Of a stretch of 64,000 bases of DNA, positions 27,127 to 36,552 are shown in pieces (position 1 is the stretch's first letter; each line of letters begins with the position of its first letter). Origin of the DNA: Nesterenkonia populi (lineage in GTDB: Bacteria; Actinomycetota; Actinomycetes; Actinomycetales; Micrococcaceae). The stretch is from the NCBI RefSeq assembly GCF_007994735.1, contig NZ_VOIL01000001.1, positions 992,001 through 1,056,000 on the forward strand, written 5' to 3'. A program made the translations under genes and the position numbers. The notes beneath the pieces are model-generated. The model had not been told where the DNA came from and ran no database searches. It was given only the letters and a program-made list of their open reading frames with translations.

Positions 27127-28713
27127 ATGACGCAGTCTGCCGTGGTGGGCGGGGGAATCGCCGGGATGACCGCAGCGTGGGAGCTGGCGCGTGCCGGGCA
27201 CGACGTCGTGCTGTTCGAGTCCTCGGACAGGCTCGGCGGCGCCCTGGCTCCCCTGGTGCTGGGTGAGGGTCTGGCCTCAGGCGCGAAGGCGCCGCGGCCT
27301 GCGCGCGGGGCAGGGGTCAGCATCGATGCCGGGGCGGAGGCCTTCGCGACCCGAAGCCCCGCGGTGCGGGAGTTCGTCGAGGAGCTGGGGCTCGCAGATG
27401 ATCTGGCGGATCCTCACCCTGCTGGGGCTTGGCTGCAGCTTTCGCACACCGTCGGGCCGCTGCCGGCCACGGGGATCCTCGGTGTTCCCGCGGACCCGCA
27501 GGCCGAAGACGTCCGTGCGCTCATCGGCGAAGCCGCCGCGGCCCGCGCTGCAGAGGACCTCACCGCGCCGATGGCCTGGTCCTCGGAGGACCGGCCGTCC
27601 GTGGGCGCGGTGGTGCGGGACCGGATGGGCGACGCGCTCGCCGACACCCTGGTCGCGCCGATCACGGCGGGGGTCTATTCGGCCGGCCCCGACCAGCTGG
27701 ACCTGCGCACCGTCGCGCCCGGTCTGTTCGAGGCGATGATCGCAGAAGGCTCGCTCGCCCGCGCGGTGGCCGCGCAGAAGGCGAAGCAGGCTTCAGGCGG
27801 GGCGGCCGGCGCGGCCTCCCCGCGGCCGGGAGATGACGCCGCGCAGCCCAAAGCCGGCTCGGCTGTGCAGTCGCTCACCGGCGGCATCCACACGCTCGTC
27901 GCGGCCCTGGAGCAGAAGCTCCTCGAGGCCGGAGTCCGCGTCGAGCGGAACCGTCCGATCTTGGATCTCAACGAGCTCGCTGGGTACGACGACGTGGTGC
28001 TCGCCCTTGACGCCCCCTCCGCCGGCCGTCTGGTCGCGGGGGTCCTGAACCCGGCGCCGCTGCCCTCCGCGTTCGGCGGGATGGGCACCGCCGTCCCTGG
28101 CTCGAGCGCCAGCGGCCTGGCCCGGTGGCGCGTCGAGGATGCGACCCGCGGCGTCGCGCTGGTCACCCTGCTGCTCAACGCTCCGCAGCTTGATGCCCGC
28201 CCCCGCGGCACGGGCATGCTCGTCTCCCCGCACGTCACCGGGATCGGGGCGAAGGCGATGACGCACGTCTCGGCGAAGTGGGACTGGGCGCGAGAGGCGC
28301 TCGCCGCTGAGCTGGGGGAGAGTCATCATGCGGTGCGGCTCTCCTACGGCCGCACGGACGGCTCGGACGGCTTCGGCTGGGGCTCCTCCGACGCGGAGCT
28401 GGAGGCTCAGGCGAGGCGGGACGTCGTCGCCCTGTTCGGTGAGGACCTGCCCGGCGGGCCGGTTGCTGAGGATCAGATCCTTGAGGCCCAGGTGGTCCGC
28501 TGGCGTCGGGCGCTGCCCGGGACGAGCCCCGCCCAGGCGCGCAGCCTGCAGCAGGTGCGGGCCGCCGTCGCCCTGCACAACCGGCGGGCTGGGCGGTCCC
28601 GGCAGCCGAGGCTCCACCTGGCGGGGACGTGGTTTGCGGGGACGGGGCTGGCGCGGGTCATTCCGCACGCGCGTAGAGTGGCTGCGGAGATCGGGCGCCG
28701 CTCTTCTACGTGA
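27127..28713 (+). CDS. cgoX: Coproporphyrinogen III oxidase, HemY/CgoX type
   Basis: 528 residues from ATG at 27127 (AAGGGG upstream). The N-terminal FAD motif is VVGGGIAGMTAAWELARAGHDVVLFESSDRLGG; the C-terminus LHLAGTWFAGTGLARVIPHARRVAAEI is the second FAD-contact segment. It oxidises coproporphyrinogen III to coproporphyrin III with FAD, the form used in Gram-positive bacteria together with ChdC and CpfC, which follow here. It has a longer low-complexity insertion (about 215-260) than is usual. Confidence 0.92.
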   Translation: MTQSAVVGGGIAGMTAAWELARAGHDVVLFESSDRLGGALAPLVLGEGLASGAKAPRPARGAGVSIDAGAEAFATRSPAVREFVEELGLADDLADPHPAGAWLQLSHTVGPLPATGILGVPADPQAEDVRALIGEAAAARAAEDLTAPMAWSSEDRPSVGAVVRDRMGDALADTLVAPITAGVYSAGPDQLDLRTVAPGLFEAMIAEGSLARAVAAQKAKQASGGAAGAASPRPGDDAAQPKAGSAVQSLTGGIHTLVAALEQKLLEAGVRVERNRPILDLNELAGYDDVVLALDAPSAGRLVAGVLNPAPLPSAFGGMGTAVPGSSASGLARWRVEDATRGVALVTLLLNAPQLDARPRGTGMLVSPHVTGIGAKAMTHVSAKWDWAREALAAELGESHHAVRLSYGRTDGSDGFGWGSSDAELEAQARRDVVALFGEDLPGGPVAEDQILEAQVVRWRRALPGTSPAQARSLQQVRAAVALHNRRAGRSRQPRLHLAGTWFAGTGLARVIPHARRVAAEIGRRSST

Positions 28714-28733
28714 CGTAGAAAAGTCGCTAGACT
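28704..28733 (+). promoter_or_regulatory. Palindrome and -10 box upstream of chdC
   Basis: TTCTACG-TGA-CGTAGAA (28704-28720) is a perfect 7-bp dyad centred on the cgoX stop codon. TAGACT follows at 28728-28733, so the dyad sits over the -35 region. It could be an operator for a haem, iron or redox regulator, or a short transcript hairpin. Confidence 0.5.
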
Positions 28734-28781
28734 GCCTATTGCGAATAGCTCAGAAAAGCCAGTGCCTGAAGGAGGCGTCCC

Positions 28782-29552
28782 ATGAGTTACGGCCGCAACC
28801 CCCAGCGGACACCGGAGGAGGTCAACTCCTCCGGCAAGGACTGGTACACCCTCTACGCAGTGTTCAAACGCGCCTCCGGGCGCGGAGCCGCCGGCGGCGA
28901 AGCGCGCCGCAAGCCGTCCACCCAGCCGAAGAGGAAGCACGTCAAGGAGTTTGACGCCGTCGCCTCGTCCTTCGCAGGAAAGGGGCTCGGCAAGGACGAC
29001 GAAGCAGTGGAGCTGCGAGGCGTCTACGACGTCTCCGGCATGCGCGCCGAAGCTGACGTCATGGTCTGGCTGACCGGCCACAGGGCGGAGAACATTCAGG
29101 CCGCACTGCGGCAGCTGCACCGGACTGCTCTGCTGAACCAGACCGAGATCGCCTTCTCTGCGATGGGCGTGCACCGCACCGCCGAGTTCGCCCGCGGCCA
29201 CGTGCCGGCCTTCTCCCGCGGGGTGGAGGCTGAGGACTGGCTGGTCGTCTACCCGTTCAACCGCTCCTATGACTGGTACCTGATGGACCCGGCCAAGCGT
29301 GGCGCGATGCTGCGCGAGCACGGCCAGCTGGGCCAGGAGTTCCCCACGGTGCTGGCGAACACCACCAGCGCCTTCGCCCTCAACGACTGGGAGTGGCTGC
29401 TGGCCCTGGAGGCCCCGCAGCTGACCGCCCTGGTGGACATGATGCGCAAGCTGCGCGAGTCCGAGACCCGCTACCACGTTCGGGATGAGACGCCGTTCTA
29501 CACCGGACGCCGTCTCTCCAGCACTGCCGAGATCTTCGAGGTTCTAGCCTGA
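28782..29552 (+). CDS. chdC: Coproheme decarboxylase (HemQ/ChdC)
   Basis: 256 residues with AAGGAGG upstream of the ATG. The chlorite-dismutase-like fold is shown by WYTLYAVFKRAS, MVWLTGHRAENIQAALRQL, VVYPFNRSYDWYLM and MLREHGQLGQEF; the His is the probable axial haem ligand. It decarboxylates two propionates of coproheme using H2O2, the last step of the coproporphyrin-dependent pathway. It is followed by cpfC with a TGATG overlap. Confidence 0.94.
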   Translation: MSYGRNPQRTPEEVNSSGKDWYTLYAVFKRASGRGAAGGEARRKPSTQPKRKHVKEFDAVASSFAGKGLGKDDEAVELRGVYDVSGMRAEADVMVWLTGHRAENIQAALRQLHRTALLNQTEIAFSAMGVHRTAEFARGHVPAFSRGVEAEDWLVVYPFNRSYDWYLMDPAKRGAMLREHGQLGQEFPTVLANTTSAFALNDWEWLLALEAPQLTALVDMMRKLRESETRYHVRDETPFYTGRRLSSTAEIFEVLA

Positions 29553-30697
29553 TGACTGACGCTCCCACAGCACCCACCGGCGTCCCGCAGGACTCCCTGG
29601 ACAGCGAGCGCGCCAACTGTGACGCGATCCTGCTGGCCAGCTTCGGCGGCCCGGAGGGCCAGGACGATGTGATCCCGTTCCTGCGCAATGTCACGCGCGG
29701 CAAGGGCATCCCCGACGAGCGGCTCGAGGAGGTCGCCGCCCATTACCGGGCCCACGGCGGCGTGAGCCCCATCCAGCAGCAGAACCGGGACCTGAAGGCC
29801 GCCCTGGAGAAGGAGCTGGAGCACCGGGACATTGAGCTGCCGCTCTACTGGGGCAACCGCAACTGGGACCCGTACTTCGCTGACGTCCTCAAGGAGATGC
29901 ACGCCGCGGGGCATCGCAGGGTGCTGGTGCTGGTGACCTCCGCCTACGCAGGCCACTCCTCCAATGACCAGTACCTGGAGGACTTCGACCGTGAGCTGAG
30001 GGCCACCGGACTGGAGAATGAGCTGGAGCTGGTGAAGGTCCGTCCCTACTTCTGCGACAAGGCGTTCGCCAAGCCGTTCGACGACGCCTTGGCCGACGGA
30101 ATCCGTGATGTCCGGGAGCGGCTGAACCGTGCCGGCAGGCCGGAGGCGAAGCCGAAGGTCATCTTCGTCACCCACTCGATCCCCACTGCGGTGGCTGAGG
30201 CGCAGGGCCCGCAGCGGATTAGGGACGAGTACGGCACGGATGTCTACACCGCTCAGCACGAGGCGGTCGCGAAGCACCTGATGGGCTCTCTGCCGGAGGC
30301 CACCGGGCTGGAGCATTCGTTGGTCTTCCAGTCCCGCTCGGGCAGCCCGGAGACCCCGTGGCTGGAGCCGGACATCAATGACGCCATCGAGGAGGACGCC
30401 AAGAACGGCGTGCCTGGTGTGGTCGTGATGCCGATCGGCTTCGTCTCTGACCACATGGAGGTCATCTGGGACCTCGACACTGAGGCGAAGGAGACCGCCG
30501 AGGAGCTGGACATGGTCTTCTACCGCGCCCCCACGCCGGGCACTCACCGGGCTTTCGTCTCTGGCCTGGTGGACATCATGGGGGAGTACATCACCGACGA
30601 GAAGGGCAGGCCGCTGTCAGCCGGCGAGCAGATCGTCCCCGGCGACTGGTCCGACCTGACCGGCCCCGGCGGCTGGTGCCCGTGGGTCTCCGAATGA
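29552..30697 (+). CDS. cpfC: Coproporphyrin ferrochelatase
   Basis: 381 residues. The family is clear from ILLASFGGPEGQDDVIPFL near the N-terminus, VLVLVTSAYAGHSS and VTHSIPT (catalytic His and neighbours), and VVMPIGFVSDHMEVIWDLD. It inserts Fe2+ into coproporphyrin III. Also called HemH. The start overlaps the chdC stop by 1 nt, and the stop overlaps hemC by 4 nt. Confidence 0.95.
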   Translation: MTDAPTAPTGVPQDSLDSERANCDAILLASFGGPEGQDDVIPFLRNVTRGKGIPDERLEEVAAHYRAHGGVSPIQQQNRDLKAALEKELEHRDIELPLYWGNRNWDPYFADVLKEMHAAGHRRVLVLVTSAYAGHSSNDQYLEDFDRELRATGLENELELVKVRPYFCDKAFAKPFDDALADGIRDVRERLNRAGRPEAKPKVIFVTHSIPTAVAEAQGPQRIRDEYGTDVYTAQHEAVAKHLMGSLPEATGLEHSLVFQSRSGSPETPWLEPDINDAIEEDAKNGVPGVVVMPIGFVSDHMEVIWDLDTEAKETAEELDMVFYRAPTPGTHRAFVSGLVDIMGEYITDEKGRPLSAGEQIVPGDWSDLTGPGGWCPWVSE

Positions 30698-31725
30698 GCC
30701 CGCAGGCGGGGACCATCCGGGTCGGCACCCGCGGCTCCAAGCTGGCCCTGAAGCAGACCACGACGACGGCGGTGGCGCTCTCTGACCTGGCGGGCCGGGC
30801 TCATGAGCTGGTCACCATCAGGTCGGAGGGCGATGTCCTCACCGGCCCGCTGTCCCAGCTGGGCGGCACCGGGGTCTTCGCGACGGCGCTGCGGCAGGCA
30901 CTGTTCGACGAGACCGTCGATGTGGCGGTGCATTCGATGAAGGACCTGCCGGCGAAGGACCTGGAGGGCCTGTCGATCGCCGCGGCTCCGGTCCGCGAGG
31001 AGGTGCGGGACGCCCTGTGCGCGGCTGAGGGCATGACCTTGGAGGAGCTGCCGGAGGGCGCGAAGGTCGGCACCGGCTCGCCGCGCCGTGCCGCTCAGCT
31101 GCTGGCAGCCAGGCCTGACCTGGAGGTTGTGGACATCCGCGGCAATGTGGGCACGCGCCTGGCGCGGGTCCGCGGCTTCGAGGACGCCGCGGAGTCCTCC
31201 TCCCAGGCGCCGGGGGCTGCCCGCGGGGATCTGGACGCTGTGGTGCTGGCCGGGGCTGGCCTGGGCCGTCTGGGTCTGGAGGATTACATCTCCGAGCTGA
31301 TCGACCCCGAGGTGATGACCCCGGCCCCCGGGCAGGGCGCGTTGGCGGTGGAGGTCCGCGAGCAGGATGCCGCCGGGATCTCTGACTTCGGGATCGCGCT
31401 GGCTCAGCTGGAGGACATTCCGACCCGTCTGGAGGTCACGGCGGAGCGGGCGCTGCTGGCCCGGCTTAATGCCGGCTGCTCGGCGCCGATCGGAGGTTTG
31501 GCCCGCTGCACGGATGAGCCCGACGGCGGGGTGAACCTGCGCCTGGACACTGTGGTGTGCGCTCCGGACGGCTCCGAGGTGCAGCGCGCCGGCCAGGAGA
31601 TCACCCTGGAGGCCGGGGTGACCCGTGAGGCCGGCGTCGAGTCTGCCGAGCGCTTGGGCACTCAGGTCGCCGAGACCCTCCTCGCCGAGGACAGAGGCCT
31701 CCTCAAGCACGTCATCGACACCTGA
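30694..31725 (+). CDS. hemC: Hydroxymethylbilane synthase
   Basis: 343 residues from ATG at 30694 (ATGA overlap with cpfC). The N-terminus IRVGTRGSKLAL, the motif VVDIRGNVGTRL, and the cofactor cysteine in LLARLNAGCSAPIGG are diagnostic. It joins four porphobilinogens using a dipyrromethane cofactor. Confidence 0.96.
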   Translation: MSPQAGTIRVGTRGSKLALKQTTTTAVALSDLAGRAHELVTIRSEGDVLTGPLSQLGGTGVFATALRQALFDETVDVAVHSMKDLPAKDLEGLSIAAAPVREEVRDALCAAEGMTLEELPEGAKVGTGSPRRAAQLLAARPDLEVVDIRGNVGTRLARVRGFEDAAESSSQAPGAARGDLDAVVLAGAGLGRLGLEDYISELIDPEVMTPAPGQGALAVEVREQDAAGISDFGIALAQLEDIPTRLEVTAERALLARLNAGCSAPIGGLARCTDEPDGGVNLRLDTVVCAPDGSEVQRAGQEITLEAGVTREAGVESAERLGTQVAETLLAEDRGLLKHVIDT

Positions 31726-31830
31726 GGGAAAACCGATGGGCGACTTCGCGCTTCTCTTCACCGTTTCTCCTCCGTTCTTGCGTGCGACGGCCTTTTCCCG
31801 CCCCGAACGCACAGAACGAGGGGTTGGCTG

Positions 31831-32547
31831 GTGGTCCGAGTGCGGATAGTTCTCACCCGTTCTTCCACGCGGTCCGGCCGGCTCGAGGCCGGGCTGGCTG
31901 AGGCCGGGTTCGACGTCGCGCATCTTCCGCTGACCGAGCAGGTCCTGCCTGAGGAGACCGGTCCGCTCACGACGGCGCTGCTGCGGCTCGGCGCGGGGGA
32001 GTTTCAGTGGCTGCTGCTCACCTCAGGCAATACGGTCCGGTTCCTGCTGGACGCCGGATGGGGCGGGACGGTTCCGGCGGGGACGCGCATCGGCGTCGTC
32101 GGTCCGGGCACTGCACACACGCTCGCCGAACTCACCGGGATCACTGAGCGCTGGATGCCGCAGGACCACAGCGCCGACGGGATCCTCACCGAGTTCGCAC
32201 AGACCCCCGAGGCTGCCGCGCTCTTCCTCCCCCAGGCCGCCCGGGCTCAACCCCAGCTGGCCGAAGGTCTGCGCAGCAGAGGATGGGACGTCACCCAGGC
32301 AGCCGCCTACGACACCGTCCCCGTCGACGGCGACCTCCCTTGGACCCCCGGGCCTGATGACGTCGTGCTCCTGACCGCTTCCTCCGCGGCGAAGGAATGG
32401 CACCGTCGGGGCCTTACCGCCGGCACCGTCCTCGCCATCGGTGAGCCCACAGCCCGCACCCTTCGTGATCTGCGCGCCCCCGCCGACGCGGTTCTCCCGG
32501 AGCCGACCGCAGCCGGCGTCCTGGCAGCCCTGAATCCCCGGAACTAG
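31831..32547 (+). CDS. hemD: Uroporphyrinogen III synthase
   Basis: 238 residues from GTG at 31831 (GAGGGG upstream; a second GTG at 31840 is possible). The family is weakly conserved in sequence but recognisable ([44 protein letters not shown]), and position after hemC supports the call. It inverts ring D and cyclises hydroxymethylbilane. Its TAG stop is also the first three bases of the hemB -10 box. The 105-nt gap before it holds a GGGAAAA/TTTTCCC pair (31726-31732/31793-31799). Confidence 0.88.
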   Translation: MVRVRIVLTRSSTRSGRLEAGLAEAGFDVAHLPLTEQVLPEETGPLTTALLRLGAGEFQWLLLTSGNTVRFLLDAGWGGTVPAGTRIGVVGPGTAHTLAELTGITERWMPQDHSADGILTEFAQTPEAAALFLPQAARAQPQLAEGLRSRGWDVTQAAAYDTVPVDGDLPWTPGPDDVVLLTASSAAKEWHRRGLTAGTVLAIGEPTARTLRDLRAPADAVLPEPTAAGVLAALNPRN

Positions 32548-32550
32548 ACT
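32545..32550 (+). promoter_or_regulatory. -10 box of hemB overlapping the hemD stop
   Basis: TAGACT, a 7-nt spacer GCGGACC, then ATG at 32558. The first three bases are the hemD stop codon. Confidence 0.6.
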
Positions 32551-32557
32551 GCGGACC

Positions 32558-33541
32558 ATGCCTTTCCCCGCTGATCGTCCGCGTCGTCTGCGCCGCACCC
32601 CCGCCCTGCGGCGCCTGGTCGCCGAGACCCGCCTGCACCCGGCTGACCTGATCCTCCCTGTCTTCGTCAGAGAGGGGCTCACTGAGCCTGCGCCGATCAG
32701 CTCCATGCCCGGCGTCCGCCAGCACACCGAGCACACACTCCTCGGCGCCGCCCGCGAGGCCCGGGACCTGGGGCTCGGCGGCATCATGCTCTTCGGCATC
32801 CCCGCCGAGCGTGACCCGCAGGGCAGCGCCGGCACCGACCCCGACGGCATCCTGAACCGTTCCATCCGCGCGGTGAAGGACGCTGTGGGGGAAGACCTGC
32901 CCGTCATGAGCGACCTCTGCCTGGACGAGTTCACCGACCACGGGCACTGCGGCATCGTGGATGAGGCCGGGTACGTGGACAACGACGCCACCCTGGAGAT
33001 CTACGCGCTCATGGGCGTGGAGCAGGCCAGGGCAGGTGCGGACATCGTCGCCCCCTCCGGCATGATGGACGGCCAGGTGGCGGTGATCCGTGAGGCGCTC
33101 GACGACGCCGGTCACCACCATGTGCCGATCCTCGCCTACGCCGCCAAATATGCGTCCGGGTTCTACGGGCCCTTCCGCGAGGCAGTGGACTCCCAGCTCA
33201 AAGGCGACCGTCGCCAGTACCAGATGGACGCTCCCAACCGGCGCGAAGCCCTCAAAGAGGTCGAACTGGACCTCGCTGAGGGCGCCGACATGGTGATGGT
33301 GAAGCCTGCCACCGCCTACCTGGACATCCTCGCCGACGTCGCCGAGACCTCGGACGTTCCGGTGGCCGCGTACCAGGTCTCCGGTGAGTACGCGATGATC
33401 GAGGCCGCCGCCGCCAACGGGTGGATCGACCGACGGCAGGTGGTCCTGGAGGCCCTGACCTCCATCCGCCGCGCGGGTGCCGCGAACGTGCTGACCTACT
33501 ACGCTGCCGAGGCGGCCCGATGGATCAAGGAGACTGCATGA
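32558..33541 (+). CDS. hemB: Porphobilinogen synthase (ALA dehydratase)
   Basis: 327 residues. The Schiff-base lysines lie in [17 protein letters not shown] and [12 protein letters not shown]. The metal-site region reads [14 protein letters not shown], with Asp where zinc-type enzymes have a cysteine, so a Mg-dependent type is likely. It condenses two 5-aminolevulinates to porphobilinogen. It is coupled to hemL by an ATGA overlap. Confidence 0.96.
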   Translation: MPFPADRPRRLRRTPALRRLVAETRLHPADLILPVFVREGLTEPAPISSMPGVRQHTEHTLLGAAREARDLGLGGIMLFGIPAERDPQGSAGTDPDGILNRSIRAVKDAVGEDLPVMSDLCLDEFTDHGHCGIVDEAGYVDNDATLEIYALMGVEQARAGADIVAPSGMMDGQVAVIREALDDAGHHHVPILAYAAKYASGFYGPFREAVDSQLKGDRRQYQMDAPNRREALKEVELDLAEGADMVMVKPATAYLDILADVAETSDVPVAAYQVSGEYAMIEAAAANGWIDRRQVVLEALTSIRRAGAANVLTYYAAEAARWIKETA

Positions 33542-34842
33542 CCACTAACGCTGAGCTGTTTGAGACTGCCCAGACGCTGATGCCCGGCGGGGTGAGCTCC
33601 CCGGTGCGTGCGCACGGCTCGGTCGGCGGCACCCCGGTCTCCATGGTGGCCGGGGAGGGAGCCTGGCTGACCGACGCTGAGGGCAGGAAGTACGTGGACC
33701 TGGTGGGCTCCTGGGGTCCGGCCCTCCTCGGGCATAGGCATCCCGCGGTGATCGACGCCGTGCACCAGGCGGTCGATGCCGGGCTCGGCTTCGGCACCTC
33801 CCACCCCAACGAGGCCAAGCTGGCCGAGCTGGTCCGCGGCCGGGTGCCCGGGGCGGAGCGGATCCGGTTCGTCTCCACAGGAACCGAGGCCACGATGACC
33901 GCGATCCGTCTGGCCCGCGGCGCCACTGGGAAGAGCATCGTGGTGAAGTTCGCCGGCTGCTACCACGGCCACTCGGACGGCCTGCTGGCCGCCGCCGGCT
34001 CCGGTGTCGCCACGATGGGCCTCCCCGGGTCCGCGGGCGTGACCGAGGCGCAGGCCTCCGAGACGGTCGTCATCGAGTACAACGACCGTGCCGCCCTGGA
34101 GCAGGTGTTCGCCGAGCACGGTGAGAAGGTCGCCGCCGTGATCACTGAGGCGACCCCGGCCAACATGGGGGTCGTCCCCCCGGGGGAGGGTTTCAACGCG
34201 TTCATCCGGGAGATCACCCAGAAGTATGGCGCTCTGATGATCTTCGACGAGGTGATGACGGGTTTCCGCATCACTGAGGCGGGATACTGGGGCGCTTCCG
34301 GCCGGGCTGAGGGCTGGGCCCCGGACCTGTTCACCTTCGGGAAGGTGATCGGCGGCGGGCTGCCCACCGCCGCGCTGGCCGGCGGTGCTGAAGTCATGGA
34401 GCACCTGGCGCCGTCCGGCCCGGTCTACCACGCGGGCACCCTCTCCGGTAACCCGGTGGCGATGGCCGCCGGCGCCGCAACGCTGGAGAACGCGGACGCC
34501 GCGGTGTACTCGCATATTGATGAGAAGGCTCAGACGGTGGCCGACGCGCTGACCGCGGCCCTGGCCGAGGCGGGAGTGGATCACACGCTGCAGAAGGTCG
34601 GGAACCTGTTCTCCGTGGCGTTCGGCACCAGCAGCACGGGTGTGCACAACTATGCGGAGGCTGGCGCCCAGGAGGCTTTCCGGTACGGCCCGTTCTTCCA
34701 CGCGATGCTGGACGCCGGTGTGTACCTGCCGCCGAGCGTGTTCGAGGCCTGGTTCCTCTCCGCAGCCCATGACGACGCCGCGGTGGAGCAGATCCTGGGG
34801 GCGCTGCCGGCAGCCGCGGAGGCGGCCGCCCAGGCCGGCTAG
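33538..34842 (+). CDS. hemL: Glutamate-1-semialdehyde 2,1-aminomutase
   Basis: 434 residues from ATG at 33538. PLP enzyme with the cofactor lysine in [20 protein letters not shown] and the N-terminus [21 protein letters not shown]. It converts glutamate-1-semialdehyde to 5-aminolevulinate. It is the last gene of the haem cluster; its TAG is shared with the stop of the convergent small gene through CTAG. Confidence 0.96.
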   Translation: MTTNAELFETAQTLMPGGVSSPVRAHGSVGGTPVSMVAGEGAWLTDAEGRKYVDLVGSWGPALLGHRHPAVIDAVHQAVDAGLGFGTSHPNEAKLAELVRGRVPGAERIRFVSTGTEATMTAIRLARGATGKSIVVKFAGCYHGHSDGLLAAAGSGVATMGLPGSAGVTEAQASETVVIEYNDRAALEQVFAEHGEKVAAVITEATPANMGVVPPGEGFNAFIREITQKYGALMIFDEVMTGFRITEAGYWGASGRAEGWAPDLFTFGKVIGGGLPTAALAGGAEVMEHLAPSGPVYHAGTLSGNPVAMAAGAATLENADAAVYSHIDEKAQTVADALTAALAEAGVDHTLQKVGNLFSVAFGTSSTGVHNYAEAGAQEAFRYGPFFHAMLDAGVYLPPSVFEAWFLSAAHDDAAVEQILGALPAAAEAAAQAG

Positions 34843-35018
34843 AAGAGCAGGGTGTTCAGGAGGCTGTAGTCGACGCGGTCGCCGATCCAGCCGCTGACCA
34901 GGAAGTACAGGCCGATGAAGGCGACGATGGCGAGCAGGATGATCCCGACGGGCAGCCCCTTGCCGTTGTCGCCCTCGGGACGCTCGTCGTCATCGTTGAG
35001 GTGCGGGTAGTGGCTCAT
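34839..35018 (-). CDS. Small single-pass membrane protein
   Basis: 59 residues from ATG at 35018. An acidic N-terminus ([16 protein letters not shown]) is followed by one membrane helix ([23 protein letters not shown]). It ends in a 4-nt convergent overlap with hemL. The TAGAGT -10 box lies 8 nt upstream. Function unknown; probably co-regulated with, but not part of, the exonuclease unit. Confidence 0.65.
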   Translation of the reverse strand: MSHYPHLNDDDERPEGDNGKGLPVGIILLAIVAFIGLYFLVSGWIGDRVDYSLLNTLLF

Positions 35019-35026
35019 CGTCAGAG

Positions 35027-35032
35027 ACTCTA
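35027..35032 (-). promoter_or_regulatory. -10 box of the small membrane protein gene
   Basis: TAGAGT on the minus strand (35032-35027), an 8-nt spacer, then ATG at 35018. Its first three bases are the exonuclease stop codon. Confidence 0.5.
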
Positions 35033-35746
35033 CTGCTGAACGGGCCAGGACGGGTCCACGACGGCGTCGGGCTTGGCCCGGCGCAGCCACTGCTGGAAGT
35101 CTGCGGCCTGCTCAGCCTTCCAGCCCGCCTGAAGCTCGTGCAGCTGTGCGGCCGGCACCTGCAGCTGCGGGTACTGCTTGGCCAGGCACAGCGCCACCTC
35201 CACGGCCGCCTTCGCGTCCGCGGCGGCCGAATGAGCGGCCTCAAGCATCACCTGGTACACCCCGCAGAGGTCACCGAGAGTGCGTTTGCCGCGCCGGTAC
35301 TTGTCCACCTGCTTATCCATCACCAGGGGGTCGATGACCGGGGTGGGGGAGGGGAAGCCGACGCCGTGCCGGGCTGCCTCGTGCTTCAGGACCGTGAAGT
35401 CATACGGGGCGTTCATGGCGACCACGGCGGCCCCGGCCTCGAACTCCTTGGTGAGCTCGACCACCAGCTGCCGGACAGCCTCCGCGGCGGGCATGCCCTC
35501 CGCCTGGGCGTACTCGGTGCTGATCCCGTGGATCTCGGTGGTCTCCGGTGGGATCTCCACACCGGGATCCACCAGCCACTCGCGCACCCGCATGCCCTCC
35601 GCTCCGGGCTCCAGCTCCACCAGGGCGGCTGAGACGATCCGGGCCTGGGCAGGGTGGCGGGATGTGGTCTCCACATCGAAGCCGACCACCCGCCCGCTGT
35701 GCCAGGACTCGGCCGAGGGCGTGATCTCAAACAGGGCGTCGCTCAT
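35030..35746 (-). CDS. DEDDh 3'-5' exonuclease (DnaQ-like)
   Basis: 238 residues from ATG at 35746 (TAGGGT 8 nt upstream). The exonuclease motifs are visible: ExoI VVGFDVETTSRHPAQARIVSAALV, ExoII VVAMNAPYDFTVLKHEA, and ExoIII with AAHSAAADAKAAVEVA. It may proofread or degrade single-stranded DNA or RNA. There is no BRCT or polymerase-binding tail, so it is not assumed to be polymerase III epsilon. Confidence 0.87.
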   Translation of the reverse strand: MSDALFEITPSAESWHSGRVVGFDVETTSRHPAQARIVSAALVELEPGAEGMRVREWLVDPGVEIPPETTEIHGISTEYAQAEGMPAAEAVRQLVVELTKEFEAGAAVVAMNAPYDFTVLKHEAARHGVGFPSPTPVIDPLVMDKQVDKYRRGKRTLGDLCGVYQVMLEAAHSAAADAKAAVEVALCLAKQYPQLQVPAAQLHELQAGWKAEQAADFQQWLRRAKPDAVVDPSWPVQQ

Positions 35747-35754
35747 GCCTCGAA

Positions 35755-35760
35755 ACCCTA
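35755..35760 (-). promoter_or_regulatory. -10 box of the exonuclease gene
   Basis: TAGGGT on the minus strand, an 8-nt spacer, then ATG at 35746. Confidence 0.5.
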
Positions 35761-36059
35761 CAGCGCACCCCGGACGCACTCGTCGGCAAACATCCGCAGG
35801 CACGTCACCGGGCGGATCTGCGCCTGACGCGCGCGCCGCTCATCACTGCGCTGAGCGGCCCTGCAGTCCCGTCCGTGCCCGGGCGGTGCGCACCATCGAG
35901 CGGACCGGGTCCCAGGCCGGCCGAGCTGGGAATTCGCGGGCGGCGTAGGCGCTTGATGCCGCTTCACACAGGTGTGGCGCTCGCGTAGCGTGGGGCGGAC
36001 ACGGCCGTGCATAAGACGATGAGTGCGTGCTGACCCGAACGAGTGATGAGGTAATTCAG

Positions 36060-36482
36060 ATGTCCCAGGAAACCGCAGCTCCTCAGCCTGACCTGAAGCA
36101 GGCCCTGCTGACCGCAGCAGAGGGCGAGACCAAGACCGAAGAGCTGGTCGACGTCGTCAACTCCTTCCTGCAGGCCCAGGTGTACCTGCCCACAGTGGAG
36201 CAGGCCTCCGAGGACGGCACCATCAACCCGCTGATGCTGCAGGACACCGAAGAGAACGCGGTGATGCCCCTGTTCAGCTCCGAGGACACCATCCCCGCCG
36301 AGTACGCTGAGCGCGCCCCGCACACTGCGGTGGTCTCCGGTGTGGCGATCCTGCAGTCGGTGGACAACGCCGGCATCGTGATCGACCCGGGCACCGAGCA
36401 CCAGTTCCCGCTGAGCCAGGAGCAGCTGGCCGCGATCCGCGAGCAGGTCAGCCAGGCCGCCGGCGGCGAGGCCGCGGAGTAG
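36060..36482 (+). CDS. SseB-family protein 1
   Basis: 140 residues from ATG at 36060. The core is NSFLQAQVYLPTVEQ...PLMLQDTEENAVMPLFSSEDTIP...ILQSVDNAGIVIDPGTEHQFPLS, typical of the SseB N-terminal domain. It is clearly paralogous to the next gene (shared pattern SFLQ..V.LP.V...DG...PL.......V.P..S....IP...........VQS..N..VVID.GT.HQF). No signal peptide. Function unknown; SseB domains occur in enterobacterial rhodanese-regulatory and actinobacterial proteins. Confidence 0.75.
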   Translation: MSQETAAPQPDLKQALLTAAEGETKTEELVDVVNSFLQAQVYLPTVEQASEDGTINPLMLQDTEENAVMPLFSSEDTIPAEYAERAPHTAVVSGVAILQSVDNAGIVIDPGTEHQFPLSQEQLAAIREQVSQAAGGEAAE

Positions 36483-36539
36483 GCTCTCAGATGACCTGTT
36501 CACCGTGGGGCGGTGGGCCACGTGCCCGCCGCCCCACGG

Positions 36540-36545
36540 TAGATT
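36540..36545 (+). promoter_or_regulatory. -10 box of SseB-family gene 2
   Basis: TAGATT, a 7-nt spacer TGGGCGC, then ATG at 36553. It gives the SseB2/ADP-ribosylglycohydrolase pair its own transcript. Confidence 0.55.
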
Positions 36546-36552
36546 TGGGCGC

